Assembly: GCA_963787415.1 (NCBI GenBank)
Contig: CAWBCO010000003.1
Location: 310,001 to 374,000, forward strand
Direction: 5' to 3'
Source of the DNA: CAVUWL01 sp963787415
GTDB taxonomy: Bacteria; Actinomycetota; Thermoleophilia; Solirubrobacterales; 70-9
Length of the DNA: 64,000 nt
The position numbers were made by a program, and so were the translations under genes. How positions within the stretch are numbered: position 1 is the first letter of the stretch; each line of letters begins with the position of its first letter. Below are positions 17,418-26,604 of the stretch, piece by piece. The notes under the pieces were generated by a model. The model had not been told where the DNA came from. It searched no databases and saw nothing but the letters and a program-made list of their open reading frames with translations.

Positions 17418-18031
17418 AGGTTAGGCTAGGCCGCCGCCATTAGTACGAACATGCGTTCGCGGGGGTCCCAAGCATTGCATCCGGAGAACCGATGGCGGCG
17501 ATCAGAGCGGCCATTACAAAGGCGCATGTGCGAAGGCGCAGTCTCCCTCGGCTCGACCTCAAAGACGCACCCAGCCGTACGTTGATGGCATCGAGGCAGG
17601 ATCCGCCGTCTGACGAGCGGTTCGCTCGGCGTTGGCTTTTGAAAGTTCGTTGACGAGAACCAGCCCGACCTGCTGAACTCGCCGATGCGGCCGAGTTGTT
17701 GCGTGACCTCGACGCAGGGGATGAGCGGATGACCCTAGAGGTATTGAAGCCGATGCGCAGTCAAGTTCTGTTGGCGCGAATAGGCGCCAGCGCCGACCGG
17801 AGCTTTACCCCGAATTATCTGGTCGACGTATCGATAACAACATGCGTAGCCAGGAGTCATCCGGAATACAAAGCAACGTCCGGTCAGCGCTAGCACCAAG
17901 AGGTGCGGCGCCTGGTCACCTCGCCCGCTTGATCGCCGCACTGAACCCAGCAGGGGGCTGACCCGTAATCCCTTGAACACAGAGCGTCAACCGCATCCGG
18001 CGGTGGTCGCCATCAGATTGGGAGCTGGCCA
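17418..18031. other. Intergenic, possible gene remnant
   Basis: No intact gene. On the plus strand around 17676-17770 a frame reads ELADAAELLRDLDAGDERMTLEVLKPMR, which resembles the helical N-terminal domain of MgtE magnesium channels. It has no start, no channel domain and neighbouring stops. It may be a decayed fragment or chance. Confidence 0.35.
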
Positions 18032-18652
18032 ATGTCTCACCCACGCCTTGCCGTTACGACCCTGTCACTGAGCGCCCTTGCGATTATCATCGCCGGCTGC
18101 GGCGGAAGCTCCACGAGCAGCTCGACGTCCTCGAGCCAGCCGAGCACGACGGCCGCGACGACGGCCGCGACCAGTGGCTCTGGAAGCTCCTCGGGTGCAG
18201 CTGCGACGACTGTCTCAGTTGCCAACAGCCCAAAACTCGGCACGATCATCGTCGACTCCAAGGGTATGACCCTTTATGACTTTCAAAAAGACTCCGCCAC
18301 TAAATCAACGTGTTATGGAACCTGCGCAAAGATCTGGCCGCCGCTGACGACGAGCGGCGCGCCCAAGGCAGGAAGCGGTGCCGAAGCCGCCAAGCTCGGC
18401 ACGATCAAGCGTACCGAAGGCACCACTCAGGTGACCTACAACGGCCACCCGCTCTACACCTATACGGCCGATATGAGTCCAGGTGAGACCAATGGCAACG
18501 GCATCATCTCCTTTGGTGGTTCCTGGCACGCGCTGAGTCCGAGCGGATCTGAAGCGAAAAGTTCGGCCACCCCCGGGGGTGAAGCGACGGAATCCACCAC
18601 CGCGCCTGGTAGTGGTGGTTCGAGTGGTGGTGGCGGCGGGTACGGTTATTGA
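18032..18652 (+). CDS. COG4315 (PF03640) lipoprotein, copy 1
   Basis: 206-aa exported lipoprotein with lipobox IIAGC (Cys23) and a Ser/Thr/Ala linker of about 40 residues. Two units of the 'secreted repeat of unknown function' follow: KLGTIIVDSKGMTLYDFQKD with STCYGTCAKIWPPLTT, then QVTYNGHPLYTYTADMSPGETNGNGI with FGGSWHALSPSG. The tail is Gly/Ser-rich (GGSSGGGGGYGY). The CxxxC before WPPL recurs in copies 2 and 4. The stop overlaps the next lipoprotein's TTG start (TTGA). Biochemical role unknown. Confidence 0.85.
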   Translation: MSHPRLAVTTLSLSALAIIIAGCGGSSTSSSTSSSQPSTTAATTAATSGSGSSSGAAATTVSVANSPKLGTIIVDSKGMTLYDFQKDSATKSTCYGTCAKIWPPLTTSGAPKAGSGAEAAKLGTIKRTEGTTQVTYNGHPLYTYTADMSPGETNGNGIISFGGSWHALSPSGSEAKSSATPGGEATESTTAPGSGGSSGGGGGYGY

Positions 18653-19182
18653 TCCGAGGAGTCGCACCCCTGATCGTCGCGGTACTGGCGATTGCCGGCT
18701 GTGGGCAAAGCGAAGGCAGCTCCCAGCGGGGCGCTTTGGAGAACTATCTTGCGCGCGTGGAGCCGATCAGGCTGCAGGTCAACCGCCTCCTGGGTGGGGC
18801 TGATCCGATCCTCTCCGCATACAGCGACCATCGCCTCGACGCCACCGCTGCCCAGCGCCGGATGGGTCAGCTTGAGCGGCGCTTTGCCGCCTATGCGGTC
18901 AAGATTGCCGCGCTGCATCCAGTGCCGGCGGAGCTCCGGGCGGCCCAGGCCTCCTACGCTCACACTTTCGTCTTTGAGGACGCGTACCTGAGTGCACTCG
19001 TGTCGGCCCTCCCGGAGCGAAGCTACGATGACTTGCCCGACACACAGAGTCAACAGCGAGCGACGATCACCGCTTGGCGGATTCGCCTCGAAGTGCTTGC
19101 TAAGCGGCTGAGAGTCCAGCTGCCATCAAACATCCAGACGGCCGGGCGTGGCGAGATAGCGCCGTCACCGTCAGGAAGCTGA
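18649..19182 (+). CDS. Putative lipoprotein, helical
   Basis: Not recognised. The 177-aa product has a lipoprotein signal (MIRGVAPLIVAVLAIAGC, Cys18). An all-helical mature region (ENYLARVEPIRLQVNRLLGG ... LERRFAAYAVKIAALHPVPAELRAAQASYAH) looks like a four-helix bundle. The TTG at 18649 overlaps the previous stop by four bases, so the pair is probably translated together. The combination of a COG4315 lipoprotein and a helical lipoprotein is of unknown meaning. Confidence 0.7.
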   Translation: MIRGVAPLIVAVLAIAGCGQSEGSSQRGALENYLARVEPIRLQVNRLLGGADPILSAYSDHRLDATAAQRRMGQLERRFAAYAVKIAALHPVPAELRAAQASYAHTFVFEDAYLSALVSALPERSYDDLPDTQSQQRATITAWRIRLEVLAKRLRVQLPSNIQTAGRGEIAPSPSGS

Positions 19183-19266
19183 GGCTTTTGGGAGCTCTCA
19201 AAACTGAATGCGACACGCGAGGACTGCTAACCGAGTTGGGGCCCGCATTGCGGAAAACAAGCCGCC

Positions 19267-20072
19267 TCAAACGAGTGCTCCGGGAGCCTTCTCCGCATAG
19301 CCAAGGTCAGATCCCCGCAGCGCTACAAGCGGAAGGCCACTGCCCGCCCCCACCAGGCCGGGAGCCGTGGTACCGGTTGCTTCCTTCCACCAGGCTCGAT
19401 CGAAGAAGGTTGAGACAAGGGTCAGGTCGTCAGCCTCGTGCACGTAGACCCGACCTTTGTCCGCCAACCGCGGCCAAATCGCGGCCAGGCACGGTCGCAG
19501 GGAGTCGACCAGATCCACGTCGAGAAAGGCCATCACGACCGTCTCGTCAAAGTCCCTCAGGCTCTGGTCAAAGAAGCCGACCCTGAACTCACACGCCTCG
19601 AGATCTCCAAAGCGGCGCAGGTTGTCTTTGACCAGGTCTATTGAGGCGGCGAACTGTCCCTGGCGATAGGCCTCGCGGTTGCCGTGGTGGGGAGCAACGT
19701 GCTCGCGATCATGGCCGCTGAGCTCGGGAAGGCCCTGGAAGGAGTCACAGATGATCAGCCTGCGACCGACGATCGCACAGACCAAGGAGAGGTTGACCGT
19801 GCTCCCCCCTTGATAGCAACCGCATTCGACCACTGCCCCCTCGACACGGGTGGAATGCCGAGCAGGGCCTCGGCAAGCTCGAGGTGCTCGAGAATGCTGC
19901 TCAGTGTCTGCACCCGCCTGTTGTTGCGGCGAAAGGCACGCATTAGGCGAAGCTTGCCGCGCAGGCCCAGGTCGTAATCACGGCCGACTCGGCGCGAGGT
20001 TAGGAAAGCGAGCAAGAACGGCGCTTTCAAAACCATCACCGCTACCTTCCGCACCTGATTCGAAGCGTTCAT
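19267..20072 (-). pseudogene. TylF/MycF-type O-methyltransferase, one frameshift
   Basis: SAM-dependent methyltransferase of the macrocin O-methyltransferase family. The N-terminal part, from ATG 20072 (MNASNQVRKVAVMVLKAPFL ... RRNNRRVQTLSSILEHLELAEALLGIPP), is in one frame. The catalytic part is in another: VVECGCYQGGSTVNLS (SAM-binding), IICDSFQGLPE, and the metal-binding acidic AFLDVDLVDSLRPCLAAIWPRL. One base is missing near 19845, at the GTGTCGAGGGGG stretch. With it restored the protein is about 268 aa. The family often acts on sugars or polyketides; the substrate is unknown. Confidence 0.75.
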
Positions 20073-20107
20073 TTGGTTAATTTGGGGACCACGATTACCT
20101 GGCCGAA

Positions 20108-20617
20108 TTACTTGATGACCTTGCCAGAGGGAGAAATCGTGTACCAGAGGCCGCCGTTGACATCCAGGCCCTGTCCATTCGCCATCCCCGGCGAGGTATC
20201 GGAGACGTAGGTGTAGAGAGGCCAGCCGGCATAGGTCGCGACCGGGCCGCTTTCGGAGTCCGGGGCGCTGCCGAGCAGCGACTGCTTGACTTGCCCAGAA
20301 GCAATGGGCTTGTCTCCGGATTGCAGCGTGAGCGGGGGCCAGACCGTGGCACAAGTGCTCGTGCAAGTGACCTTGCTATGCATATCCGGGGCGAAGGTGT
20401 AGACAGTCAATCCCTGGCTGTTGACCAGCACTGTGCCCACCTTGGGCACCGACTTGGCCGAGATCTTCACACCCATTTCGGTTGAGGTCGAAGAACTCGC
20501 TGGTGTCGTGGTGCCCGTTGAGGTGGTCGAGGCAGATGTGCTGCTTGCACTACTCCCGCAGCCCGCGATCAGGAACGCGGCAATCGGTAATGCGAGCAAT
20601 GCTGCTGGCTTCCTCAT
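20108..20617 (-). CDS. COG4315 (PF03640) lipoprotein, copy 2
   Basis: 169-aa lipoprotein (lipobox LIAGC, Cys20; Ser/Thr linker). Two COG4315 repeat units: VPKVGTVLVNSQGLTVYTFAPD with VTCTSTCATVWPPLTL, then ATYAGWPLYTYVSDTSPGMANGQG with GGLWYTISPSGKVIK. Compared with copies 1 and 4 the HPLYTY element is WPLYTY and the last Trp motif is LWYTI. It starts 47 bases after the NHL lipoprotein gene and is probably co-transcribed with it. Confidence 0.85.
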   Translation of the reverse strand: MRKPAALLALPIAAFLIAGCGSSASSTSASTTSTGTTTPASSSTSTEMGVKISAKSVPKVGTVLVNSQGLTVYTFAPDMHSKVTCTSTCATVWPPLTLQSGDKPIASGQVKQSLLGSAPDSESGPVATYAGWPLYTYVSDTSPGMANGQGLDVNGGLWYTISPSGKVIK

Positions 20618-20664
20618 CGAGCCTCCTAGGTTCAGGTGGTGGTTGAGCTGGCGAGCTTGGTTTC

Positions 20665-21801
20665 TCAGTGCAGCAATCGCAAAGTGTTTTCGCCGTCATC
20701 GACGTAGTAGACGCCGTTGCCTTTGACGACCAGCCCGAACAGCGATCCTTCACCGGTTTTCGTATCGGCGGTGCGAACAACGACCTGCTTACCCGCAGGG
20801 GTGGTTTCGACTATGTTTCCATCGCCTGCGTTGGTGGTCAGGATGTTGCCGCTCGGCGTCATCACCAGGCCCAGGGGTTGCTTGAGGTGCCCGCCCGAAG
20901 AGAGGACTGCTCCGCCGGCGTTGATCGGGGTCGTGCGGGTCATTGCCTGGGGGATCGCGGTGATCTGGTTCTCGAGCGTATCTGCCAGATAGAGCGTTCC
21001 GTTGCGCGCCAGTGCTACGCCGGTGGGGCCGATCACCAGCGCTTCGGGGCTATCGATCCAGGGAATCTTGTTGGCGATCACCTGTTCGCTTTGGACCTTC
21101 GGCGCCTGCCCGGGACCGGAGTGCAGACGCAGGCGCAGCACGGTTGAGTTCTTATCGGTGTGTTTGCCCTGCTTGGCTCCGCCGTTTAGCGCCATGCTGA
21201 CGAAGAGGGTCGTGGTCGATCCCTGAGTGACCGAGGTCATATCCCAAGGGCCCTGGATGTTGGCGTTGGCGATTGTGCTCACCGGGCGCCCGCTGCTATC
21301 GAGGACGATCAGACAACCGGCCTTGGCAGTAGCGGACATTCCGTTGGTCGTTGGCAGACTGCCGACCACGACGTAGCCACCGGGCAAGATGGCGAGCGCT
21401 GTCGTCAGGCCAACCCCACCTGGGCAGCTCCCGGGCAGCGTCTTCGGATCAATCTTGGCAAAAAGCGAGCTCTTGCCGGCAGTTGTGATCTGATCGATCG
21501 TCGTCCCGGTGCCCTGATCGTTTGCTTTGTCGTTGAAGTTGCTGACCAGCAGGTTTCCGGCGACCAGCTTGCCCGTGATGGTGGGGACCACCACTATGCC
21601 GTAGGGGTTGATGTCGCCGTTGGCGGGCACCGTGGAGGCGACCGTCTTGACCGCCTTCAGTGGGGCGATGAAGGCGGCCTGGCTGGTTGTAGCGGTCGAT
21701 GATCCGGTGCTGGTGGAGGTAGAGCCGCTGTTGCTTGATCCTCCGCATCCAGCAATCGCTAGCGTCGCGATCGCGATCAGTGCTACCGAATACCTGGGCA
21801 T
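20665..21801 (-). CDS. NHL-type beta-propeller lipoprotein, paralogue of 26605-27744
   Basis: 378-aa lipoprotein (lipobox AIAGC, Cys19) with a Ser/Thr linker, then a propeller of NHL-like blades: INPYGIVVVPTITGKLVAGN, SCPGGVGLTTALAILPGGYVVVGSLP, ALVIGPTGVALARNGTLYLADTLENQI, PLGLVMTPSGNILTTNAGDGNIVE and GSLFGLVVKGNGVYYVDDGENTLRLLH. Sequence and blade order match the protein at 26605-27744. In both loci the partner gene is a COG4315 protein, which points to a shared extracytoplasmic function. Ligand unknown. Confidence 0.82.
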   Translation of the reverse strand: MPRYSVALIAIATLAIAGCGGSSNSGSTSTSTGSSTATTSQAAFIAPLKAVKTVASTVPANGDINPYGIVVVPTITGKLVAGNLLVSNFNDKANDQGTGTTIDQITTAGKSSLFAKIDPKTLPGSCPGGVGLTTALAILPGGYVVVGSLPTTNGMSATAKAGCLIVLDSSGRPVSTIANANIQGPWDMTSVTQGSTTTLFVSMALNGGAKQGKHTDKNSTVLRLRLHSGPGQAPKVQSEQVIANKIPWIDSPEALVIGPTGVALARNGTLYLADTLENQITAIPQAMTRTTPINAGGAVLSSGGHLKQPLGLVMTPSGNILTTNAGDGNIVETTPAGKQVVVRTADTKTGEGSLFGLVVKGNGVYYVDDGENTLRLLH

Positions 21802-22384
21802 GGATGGGTCTCCTGTCTGGGAATGGGCAATTGGGTCGGCTCAGATGCGTACTCGGACGGCATACGCGCAGACCGGCTCAAAGGTTCAGGAGGGCGCTGG
21901 ATTGTCGACGCAGCAAGCCCCTTCGTCGTATGGGGCCCTGGGGAGCCTTCGGGGCACCCCACTGAACATCACGGGCTCATCTGCAAGTCGCCAAGCGCAG
22001 AGGGCGTGACTTCTATGATGTCGAGCAGCAGCGCCGTGCGAACTTGAGAGTCCTCAACCGGCGCTTTTAATGGCGTTTCGATCGCAAGCTCGACCCCTTT
22101 CAGGGGTCCAGAGCGCGAAGTGATCATTGCCCCGCGCATTGCCCCGCGCACGAGGCTCGAGATCCTTATCGAGCATCTCGATATCGACCCGGTCTCTTGA
22201 CATCAATGCTGAGGCAGGGGAGAGGCTGCTCCATCGCCCCTCGGGCCAATCCATGCGTGAGGCGGTCCTAGCAAACGCATGTCTTCGACTTTTGGGTGAT
22301 CAAGATCGAACCTTTCTGCCACCCCGGCCGTAGACCCTCCCAAGAAGCCCGGCATGGGTCCGATGGAGCCTCGAGGAGGAGGGG
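21802..22384. other. Intergenic between divergent surface-protein genes
   Basis: No supported gene. It contains a 12-base unit ATTGCCCCGCGC repeated twice head-to-tail at 22126-22149 and a small hairpin GACCCC-tttca-GGGGTC at 22091-22107. A GGAGGAGGGG ribosome site ends the region ahead of the start at 22385. Confidence 0.5.
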
Positions 22385-23152
22385 ATGACCGAAATGCAAA
22401 CTAGGGATCGAAACGATGGACCGTTGCGCTTAAGACGCCATCGAGGCCGGGTCGTTGGTTGGCTTGCCGCCACCGCCCTTTTGCCCCTCGCGCTTGCCGC
22501 CTTCCCGGGCACGGCCGCGGCGATCATTAACGCGCCTCCCCTGGTCAGTCCCAAACCAGCGGTCCAAACCGCCGGCGGCTTCGAACTCAAAGGGTCGGTC
22601 GATCCCTATGGCCTGGACACCCACTACCACTTCGAATATGGCACCACGACCAGCTACGGCACCAACATGCCGGTGCCCGACGCCGACGCCGGCTCCAACG
22701 AAGGCTTCATTCCGGTCTCCGAGACGGTCACCGGCCTGGCGCCGAGCACCACCTACCACTTCCGCCTCTTCGCCTCCAACTCTGCTGGACCGAATACCAG
22801 CAAAGACGAAACGTTCACGACGCCGGCTAACTCCAATACGCCCCCACCGCCGCCCAGTAATCAGTTCACGGTTGGCGCAGAGACGATCAAGGGCACCGGC
22901 GCGGCGGTTGTTGTCACGGTGGCGGGCGCGGGCACGGTATCTGCCTCGGGAAAAGACCTGAAAGCGGCCAGCGCCACTGCGGGAGCCGCGGGATCTGTGA
23001 AGTTGAATTTGAGGCTGAGTGGGGCGGGTTCCAAGGCGCTTAAAAAGGCCAAGAACCACAAGCTGAAGGTGAAGGTCTCAATCAGCTTTCTGCCCAGCGG
23101 CGGCAGCGCCGCCAGCACTACCAAGAGCGTCCTCTTTAAGGGCAGCGGGTGA
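22385..23152 (+). CDS. Exported FN3-like repeat protein (one repeat)
   Basis: 255-aa exported protein. The twin-Arg-rich N-terminus and hydrophobic stretch (VVGWLAATALLPLALAAFPGTAAA) form a signal peptide. One FN3-like unit follows (VDPYGLDTHYHFEYGTTTSYGT ... PSTTYHFRLFASNSAGPNTSKDETFTT). A Pro linker leads to a C-terminal domain (NQFTVGAETIKGTG ... VSASGKDLKAA ... ALKKAKNHKLKVKVSISFLPSGG) that is shared with the next gene. Strong GGAGGAGGGG site before ATG. Probably a cell-surface or wall protein; it forms a tandem pair with the next gene. Confidence 0.8.
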   Translation: MTEMQTRDRNDGPLRLRRHRGRVVGWLAATALLPLALAAFPGTAAAIINAPPLVSPKPAVQTAGGFELKGSVDPYGLDTHYHFEYGTTTSYGTNMPVPDADAGSNEGFIPVSETVTGLAPSTTYHFRLFASNSAGPNTSKDETFTTPANSNTPPPPPSNQFTVGAETIKGTGAAVVVTVAGAGTVSASGKDLKAASATAGAAGSVKLNLRLSGAGSKALKKAKNHKLKVKVSISFLPSGGSAASTTKSVLFKGSG

Positions 23153-23227
23153 TGAGGCCAGATCCGCCTGGCTGTGGCGGGGAGCAAATGCAATCCAATG
23201 CGGGTTCCAAGACGGGGAGGGAAATCG

Positions 23228-24967
23228 ATGAATGACATTTTTGCAAAGCAGGACAAAAACAATCCAATTCAGATTTCGCACTTCGGTCGAATTCATGCCC
23301 TAGCGGCCCTCCTCTCCATATCGGCTATGGCTCTCGCCTTCGCTGTCCTCCCGTCTCTAGCTGCGGCGTCGACCTACCCAACCCTCGCCCCCTTGGTTAT
23401 CGGGACGACCGCAAATCCAACTTCCAACGGGGCGAAGTTGGCCGCGACCGTCTACCCCTACGGCGCTGATACCCACTACTACTTCGAGTACGGCACCAGC
23501 ACCAGCTACGGCACAGACATCCCGATGGAACCGGGGATGGATCTTGGCGGCGCGGAATATCCCGCCAGCACCCAGGTCGAACAGACGATAAGCGCTCTGA
23601 CGTCAGGCATGACCTATCACTACCGTATCGTCGCCAAAAACTCCCAAGGCGAAGCGACGGGCGCCGGAACGGGCGATAAGACTTTTACAACCCTCTCAAA
23701 CGCGACGGCGCCCGCGGTCACTGTCGAAGCGGCGACCTCGATCACCGGCGGCTTCAAACTTAGCGGCACCGTCAACCCAAACGGGGCTGAAACGCAATAC
23801 AAATTCGAATATGGCATCACGACCGCATACGGCGCCAGCAATCCCAGCCCCGAAGGCCAGCTCCCGAGCGGGATGAGCGCCGAGGGAGTTTCGACCGAAC
23901 TGAAATCGCTCCTCCCAAATACCACCTACCATTTTCGGCTCGTCGCGACAAACTCTGCCGGCTCGACCCCCAGCGAAGACAAAGAATTCACGACCCCAAA
24001 AATCGAACCCGCAGCACCCATCGCCGAAGCGATCGAACCGATTGAAACCCCGACCGGATACAAACTGCAAGGCAACATCAATCCGAACGGCCTCAAAACG
24101 GGTTACCACTTCCAGTTCGGAACATCGACTGCCTATGGCACCAACCTCCCCGAATCCAGCGTCAATATCGGCGAAGGAGAAGCAACCGTTCCTGTCTCTC
24201 AGGAAATCGCGCTGAGCAAACTGTCTCCAAACACGACCTATCACTACCGGATCGCTGCCGAAAACTCCAAAGGCCCCGGGATGAGCCAAGACGAGCAGTT
24301 CACGACCAAGCCAGAACCGCCTGCCGTAGTGGCCACTCCGTTCACCAAGACTGCGGAAGGCTACGTCATAAACGGCACCGTCAATCCCCACGGAGTCGAA
24401 GCGTCCTACCACTTCGAATTCGGCACGACAACCGCCTACGGGACCAGCTTCCCCACATCCGAAGCGGTTGTTAAAGGCGGCAACGCACCGGTCGCTGTCT
24501 CGGCCGTAGTGGGGAACTTTCCGCCGGAAATCCCCTACCACTACCGGCTGGTCGCCAAAAACAAAGGCGGCACGACGATCAGCAATGATCAGGAATTCGT
24601 CACTCCCCCCGAAGTCTCGATGACGCCGCCCGTTGCGCCGATCACGATCTCACCGCCACCAACCATCCCTGCACCACCGAGCAACAAGTTCAGCGTCGGC
24701 TCGGTCACCGCAAAGGGCACCACTGCGGCGCTGCAGGTCAGCGTCCCCGGTCCCGGCACCGTCTCTGTCTCGGGCAAGGACCTCAAACCAGCCTCCGCGG
24801 TGGCGAGCGGGGAGGGTCAGGTCAGCCTGAAGCTGAAGCTCTCAACTGCCGGCACCAAGGCGTTGAAGAAGGCAAAGGGCCACAAGCTAAAGCTGAAGCT
24901 GACGATCGCCTTCCAGCCAATCGGGGGCGCAGATGCGAGCGCCACCAAGAGCGTGATGTTCAAGTAA
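23228..24967 (+). CDS. Exported FN3-like repeat protein (four repeats)
   Basis: 579-aa exported protein starting MNDIFAKQDKNNPIQ after a GGGAGG site, with a signal helix ending LPSLAAAS. Four FN3-like repeats of about 90 residues each carry the signature 'G.VNPNG..T.YHFEFGT.TAYGT ... L.PNTTYHYRLVA.NS.G......FTT'. The C-terminal Lys-rich domain (NKFSVGSVTAKGTTAALQV ... VSVSGKDLKPAS ... ALKKAKGHKLKLKLTIAFQPIGG) matches the preceding protein. Repeat-number difference with a common tail suggests growth by internal duplication. Adhesion or wall binding is inferred only. Confidence 0.82.
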   Translation: MNDIFAKQDKNNPIQISHFGRIHALAALLSISAMALAFAVLPSLAAASTYPTLAPLVIGTTANPTSNGAKLAATVYPYGADTHYYFEYGTSTSYGTDIPMEPGMDLGGAEYPASTQVEQTISALTSGMTYHYRIVAKNSQGEATGAGTGDKTFTTLSNATAPAVTVEAATSITGGFKLSGTVNPNGAETQYKFEYGITTAYGASNPSPEGQLPSGMSAEGVSTELKSLLPNTTYHFRLVATNSAGSTPSEDKEFTTPKIEPAAPIAEAIEPIETPTGYKLQGNINPNGLKTGYHFQFGTSTAYGTNLPESSVNIGEGEATVPVSQEIALSKLSPNTTYHYRIAAENSKGPGMSQDEQFTTKPEPPAVVATPFTKTAEGYVINGTVNPHGVEASYHFEFGTTTAYGTSFPTSEAVVKGGNAPVAVSAVVGNFPPEIPYHYRLVAKNKGGTTISNDQEFVTPPEVSMTPPVAPITISPPPTIPAPPSNKFSVGSVTAKGTTAALQVSVPGPGTVSVSGKDLKPASAVASGEGQVSLKLKLSTAGTKALKKAKGHKLKLKLTIAFQPIGGADASATKSVMFK

Positions 24968-25036
24968 CCGACGCAAAGCAGCGGCGCTCGTGTTGGTAGG
25001 ACACTGACAAGCCTCAACAGGTAACCAAGGAGAATC

Positions 25037-25495
25037 ATGTCGAAGACCCAAGCACCCCATCGCCCCCGAGGCTCGTTGATCGCAGCCCTCGGGCTGATTG
25101 CCGCGACCATGGTCTTCGGCCTATACGCCGGGGGCGCCCTCGCCAAGAGCTCAAAGGTTGTCGCCAAGGAGGCGACGGTGAAGGGCAAGACGATTCTCAC
25201 CGCCACCAACGGCCATACCCTCTACAGCCTCAGCATCGAGAGGCACGGCAAGTTCGCCTGCACCAAGGCAAGCGGTTGCACCGCGCTCTGGCACCCGCTC
25301 ACCGTGGCTGCCGGGGTAATGCCGAAGGGGCCGGTGAAGCTGGGCACGGTCAAGCGACCCGAAGGCGGCACCGTCCAGGTCACCTATCGCGGCCTCCCCC
25401 TCTACACGTTCATCCAGGACGAAAAGGCGGGTCAGATCGAAGGCGAAGGAGTAAAGGACGTTGGGACCTGGCACGCCGCCGCGGTTTCTGGGTGA
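25037..25495 (+). CDS. COG4315 (PF03640) exported protein, copy 3
   Basis: 152-aa protein with an N-terminal signal or anchor helix (LIAALGLIAATMVFGLYAGGALA) and no lipobox. Repeat units are KTILTATNGHTLYSLSIE with FACTKASGCTALWHPL, then QVTYRGLPLYTFIQDEKAGQIEGEGV with VGTWHAAAVSG. It differs from the other copies: the Cys pair is Cx5C and WPPL is WHPL. ATG 25037 follows an AAGGAG site. Its stop lies 34 bases before the next COG4315 gene's ATG. Confidence 0.85.
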   Translation: MSKTQAPHRPRGSLIAALGLIAATMVFGLYAGGALAKSSKVVAKEATVKGKTILTATNGHTLYSLSIERHGKFACTKASGCTALWHPLTVAAGVMPKGPVKLGTVKRPEGGTVQVTYRGLPLYTFIQDEKAGQIEGEGVKDVGTWHAAAVSG

Positions 25496-25529
25496 TGGGG
25501 GAGGACCTCCCAAAGCCCCTGCCTCCACC

Positions 25530-26354
25530 ATGGCTGCTCAGCCCGAACCTGGCGCAGGGTCCCATACCGAGGGCCTGCGCGCCTGGATCGGGGAGCTCGA
25601 CCGCAGGATAGGCAAGCAATCTCGCCTTGCAGTTGCGCTGTTCATCGCGCTTGCATGCGTTTCTGGGGGCGGCCTCTACCTGGCGATCCAGGCCTCCGAC
25701 GACAGCGCCAGCAATCGCGATATCTCGGCACTTCAAGGCCAGATCACGAGGCTGCATGCAGGACTGATCGGCGCCCGCCTGATAGATCGCCGCGCAGTCT
25801 TGGCGGCGCTATCGGCCCACAGGGCGAGGGTTGAAGTCGCCAAGCTTCAAACCGAAGTCCAGGCTCTTCGTCAAAGTGCCGCGGCGCCCTCAAAATCGAC
25901 GAGCTCGCACTCTCACGGCAAGGGCTCGCCAAAATCGGCAGTCCCGACAAAGAGTCAAGCGAGTGGTGCTGGAAAGAGCTCGAGCCCCAGTGGAACGACC
26001 GTCTCGAGCACCAGCAACTCAAAGCTCGGTGAGATCATCGTCAACTCTTCTGGCGCGACGCTCTATGACTTTCACAAAGATAAGGGAAGCAAGTCATCTT
26101 GTTACGGCTCCTGCGCAAAGATCTGGCCGCCACTGATTACCGTAGGCACGCCGGTCGCCGCGACCGGAGTTGTGGAAGCGCTTCTTGGGAGCAGCCCGCG
26201 CAGCGACAGCAGCACGCAGGTCACCTACGACGGCCACCCGCTCTACACCTACGTCGGCGATTCGAAGCCTGGTGAGACGAACGGCAACGGTCTGAACGAG
26301 TTCGGTGGCTCCTGGCACGCGCTCCGGCCGAGCGGCAAGGAGGCCGGAGGTTGA
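25530..26354 (+). CDS. Membrane-anchored COG4315 (PF03640) protein, copy 4
   Basis: About 274 aa from ATG 25530 (MAAQPEPGAGSHTEGL); the frame is open further upstream. Order: short cytoplasmic segment, one helix (SRLAVALFIALACVSGGGLYLAIQA), a coiled-coil-like stretch (DISALQGQITRLHAGLIGARLIDRRAVLAAL ... KLQTEVQALRQ), a Ser/Lys linker, and a COG4315 domain outside. The domain has KLGEIIVNSSGATLYDFHKD, SSCYGSCAKIWPPL, QVTYDGHPLYTYVGDSKPGETNGNG and GGSWHALRPSG. It is the only copy tethered by a coiled coil, so it may oligomerise. Confidence 0.8.
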   Translation: MAAQPEPGAGSHTEGLRAWIGELDRRIGKQSRLAVALFIALACVSGGGLYLAIQASDDSASNRDISALQGQITRLHAGLIGARLIDRRAVLAALSAHRARVEVAKLQTEVQALRQSAAAPSKSTSSHSHGKGSPKSAVPTKSQASGAGKSSSPSGTTVSSTSNSKLGEIIVNSSGATLYDFHKDKGSKSSCYGSCAKIWPPLITVGTPVAATGVVEALLGSSPRSDSSTQVTYDGHPLYTYVGDSKPGETNGNGLNEFGGSWHALRPSGKEAGG

Positions 26355-26604
26355 CATCGACGCTTTGCCGGGCCTTCCTGCGTGGCCCCAACTACGCCGG
26401 GGCTCGCCGGTCCCTTCCGCTACCAGCTGCGGGGGCCCTCTGAGGCGCTGCTCAACTCAGCCCTAGACCTCTCAAGGACCAAGGTGAGGTTCAGAGAATC
26501 AGTCGATTGACCATTGAACCTTCGGCGGCTCCCCGCAGTATCACTGCAAAGTGGCCAACGGACGGTCTGAGTCCTCAGCCGTCCCCTCAGTCAAAGGAGT
26601 TCGT

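Noticed and set aside
22126..22149. Short tandem repeat considered as a CRISPR or satellite
   Set aside because: Only two 12-base units with no spacers and no cas genes in the window.
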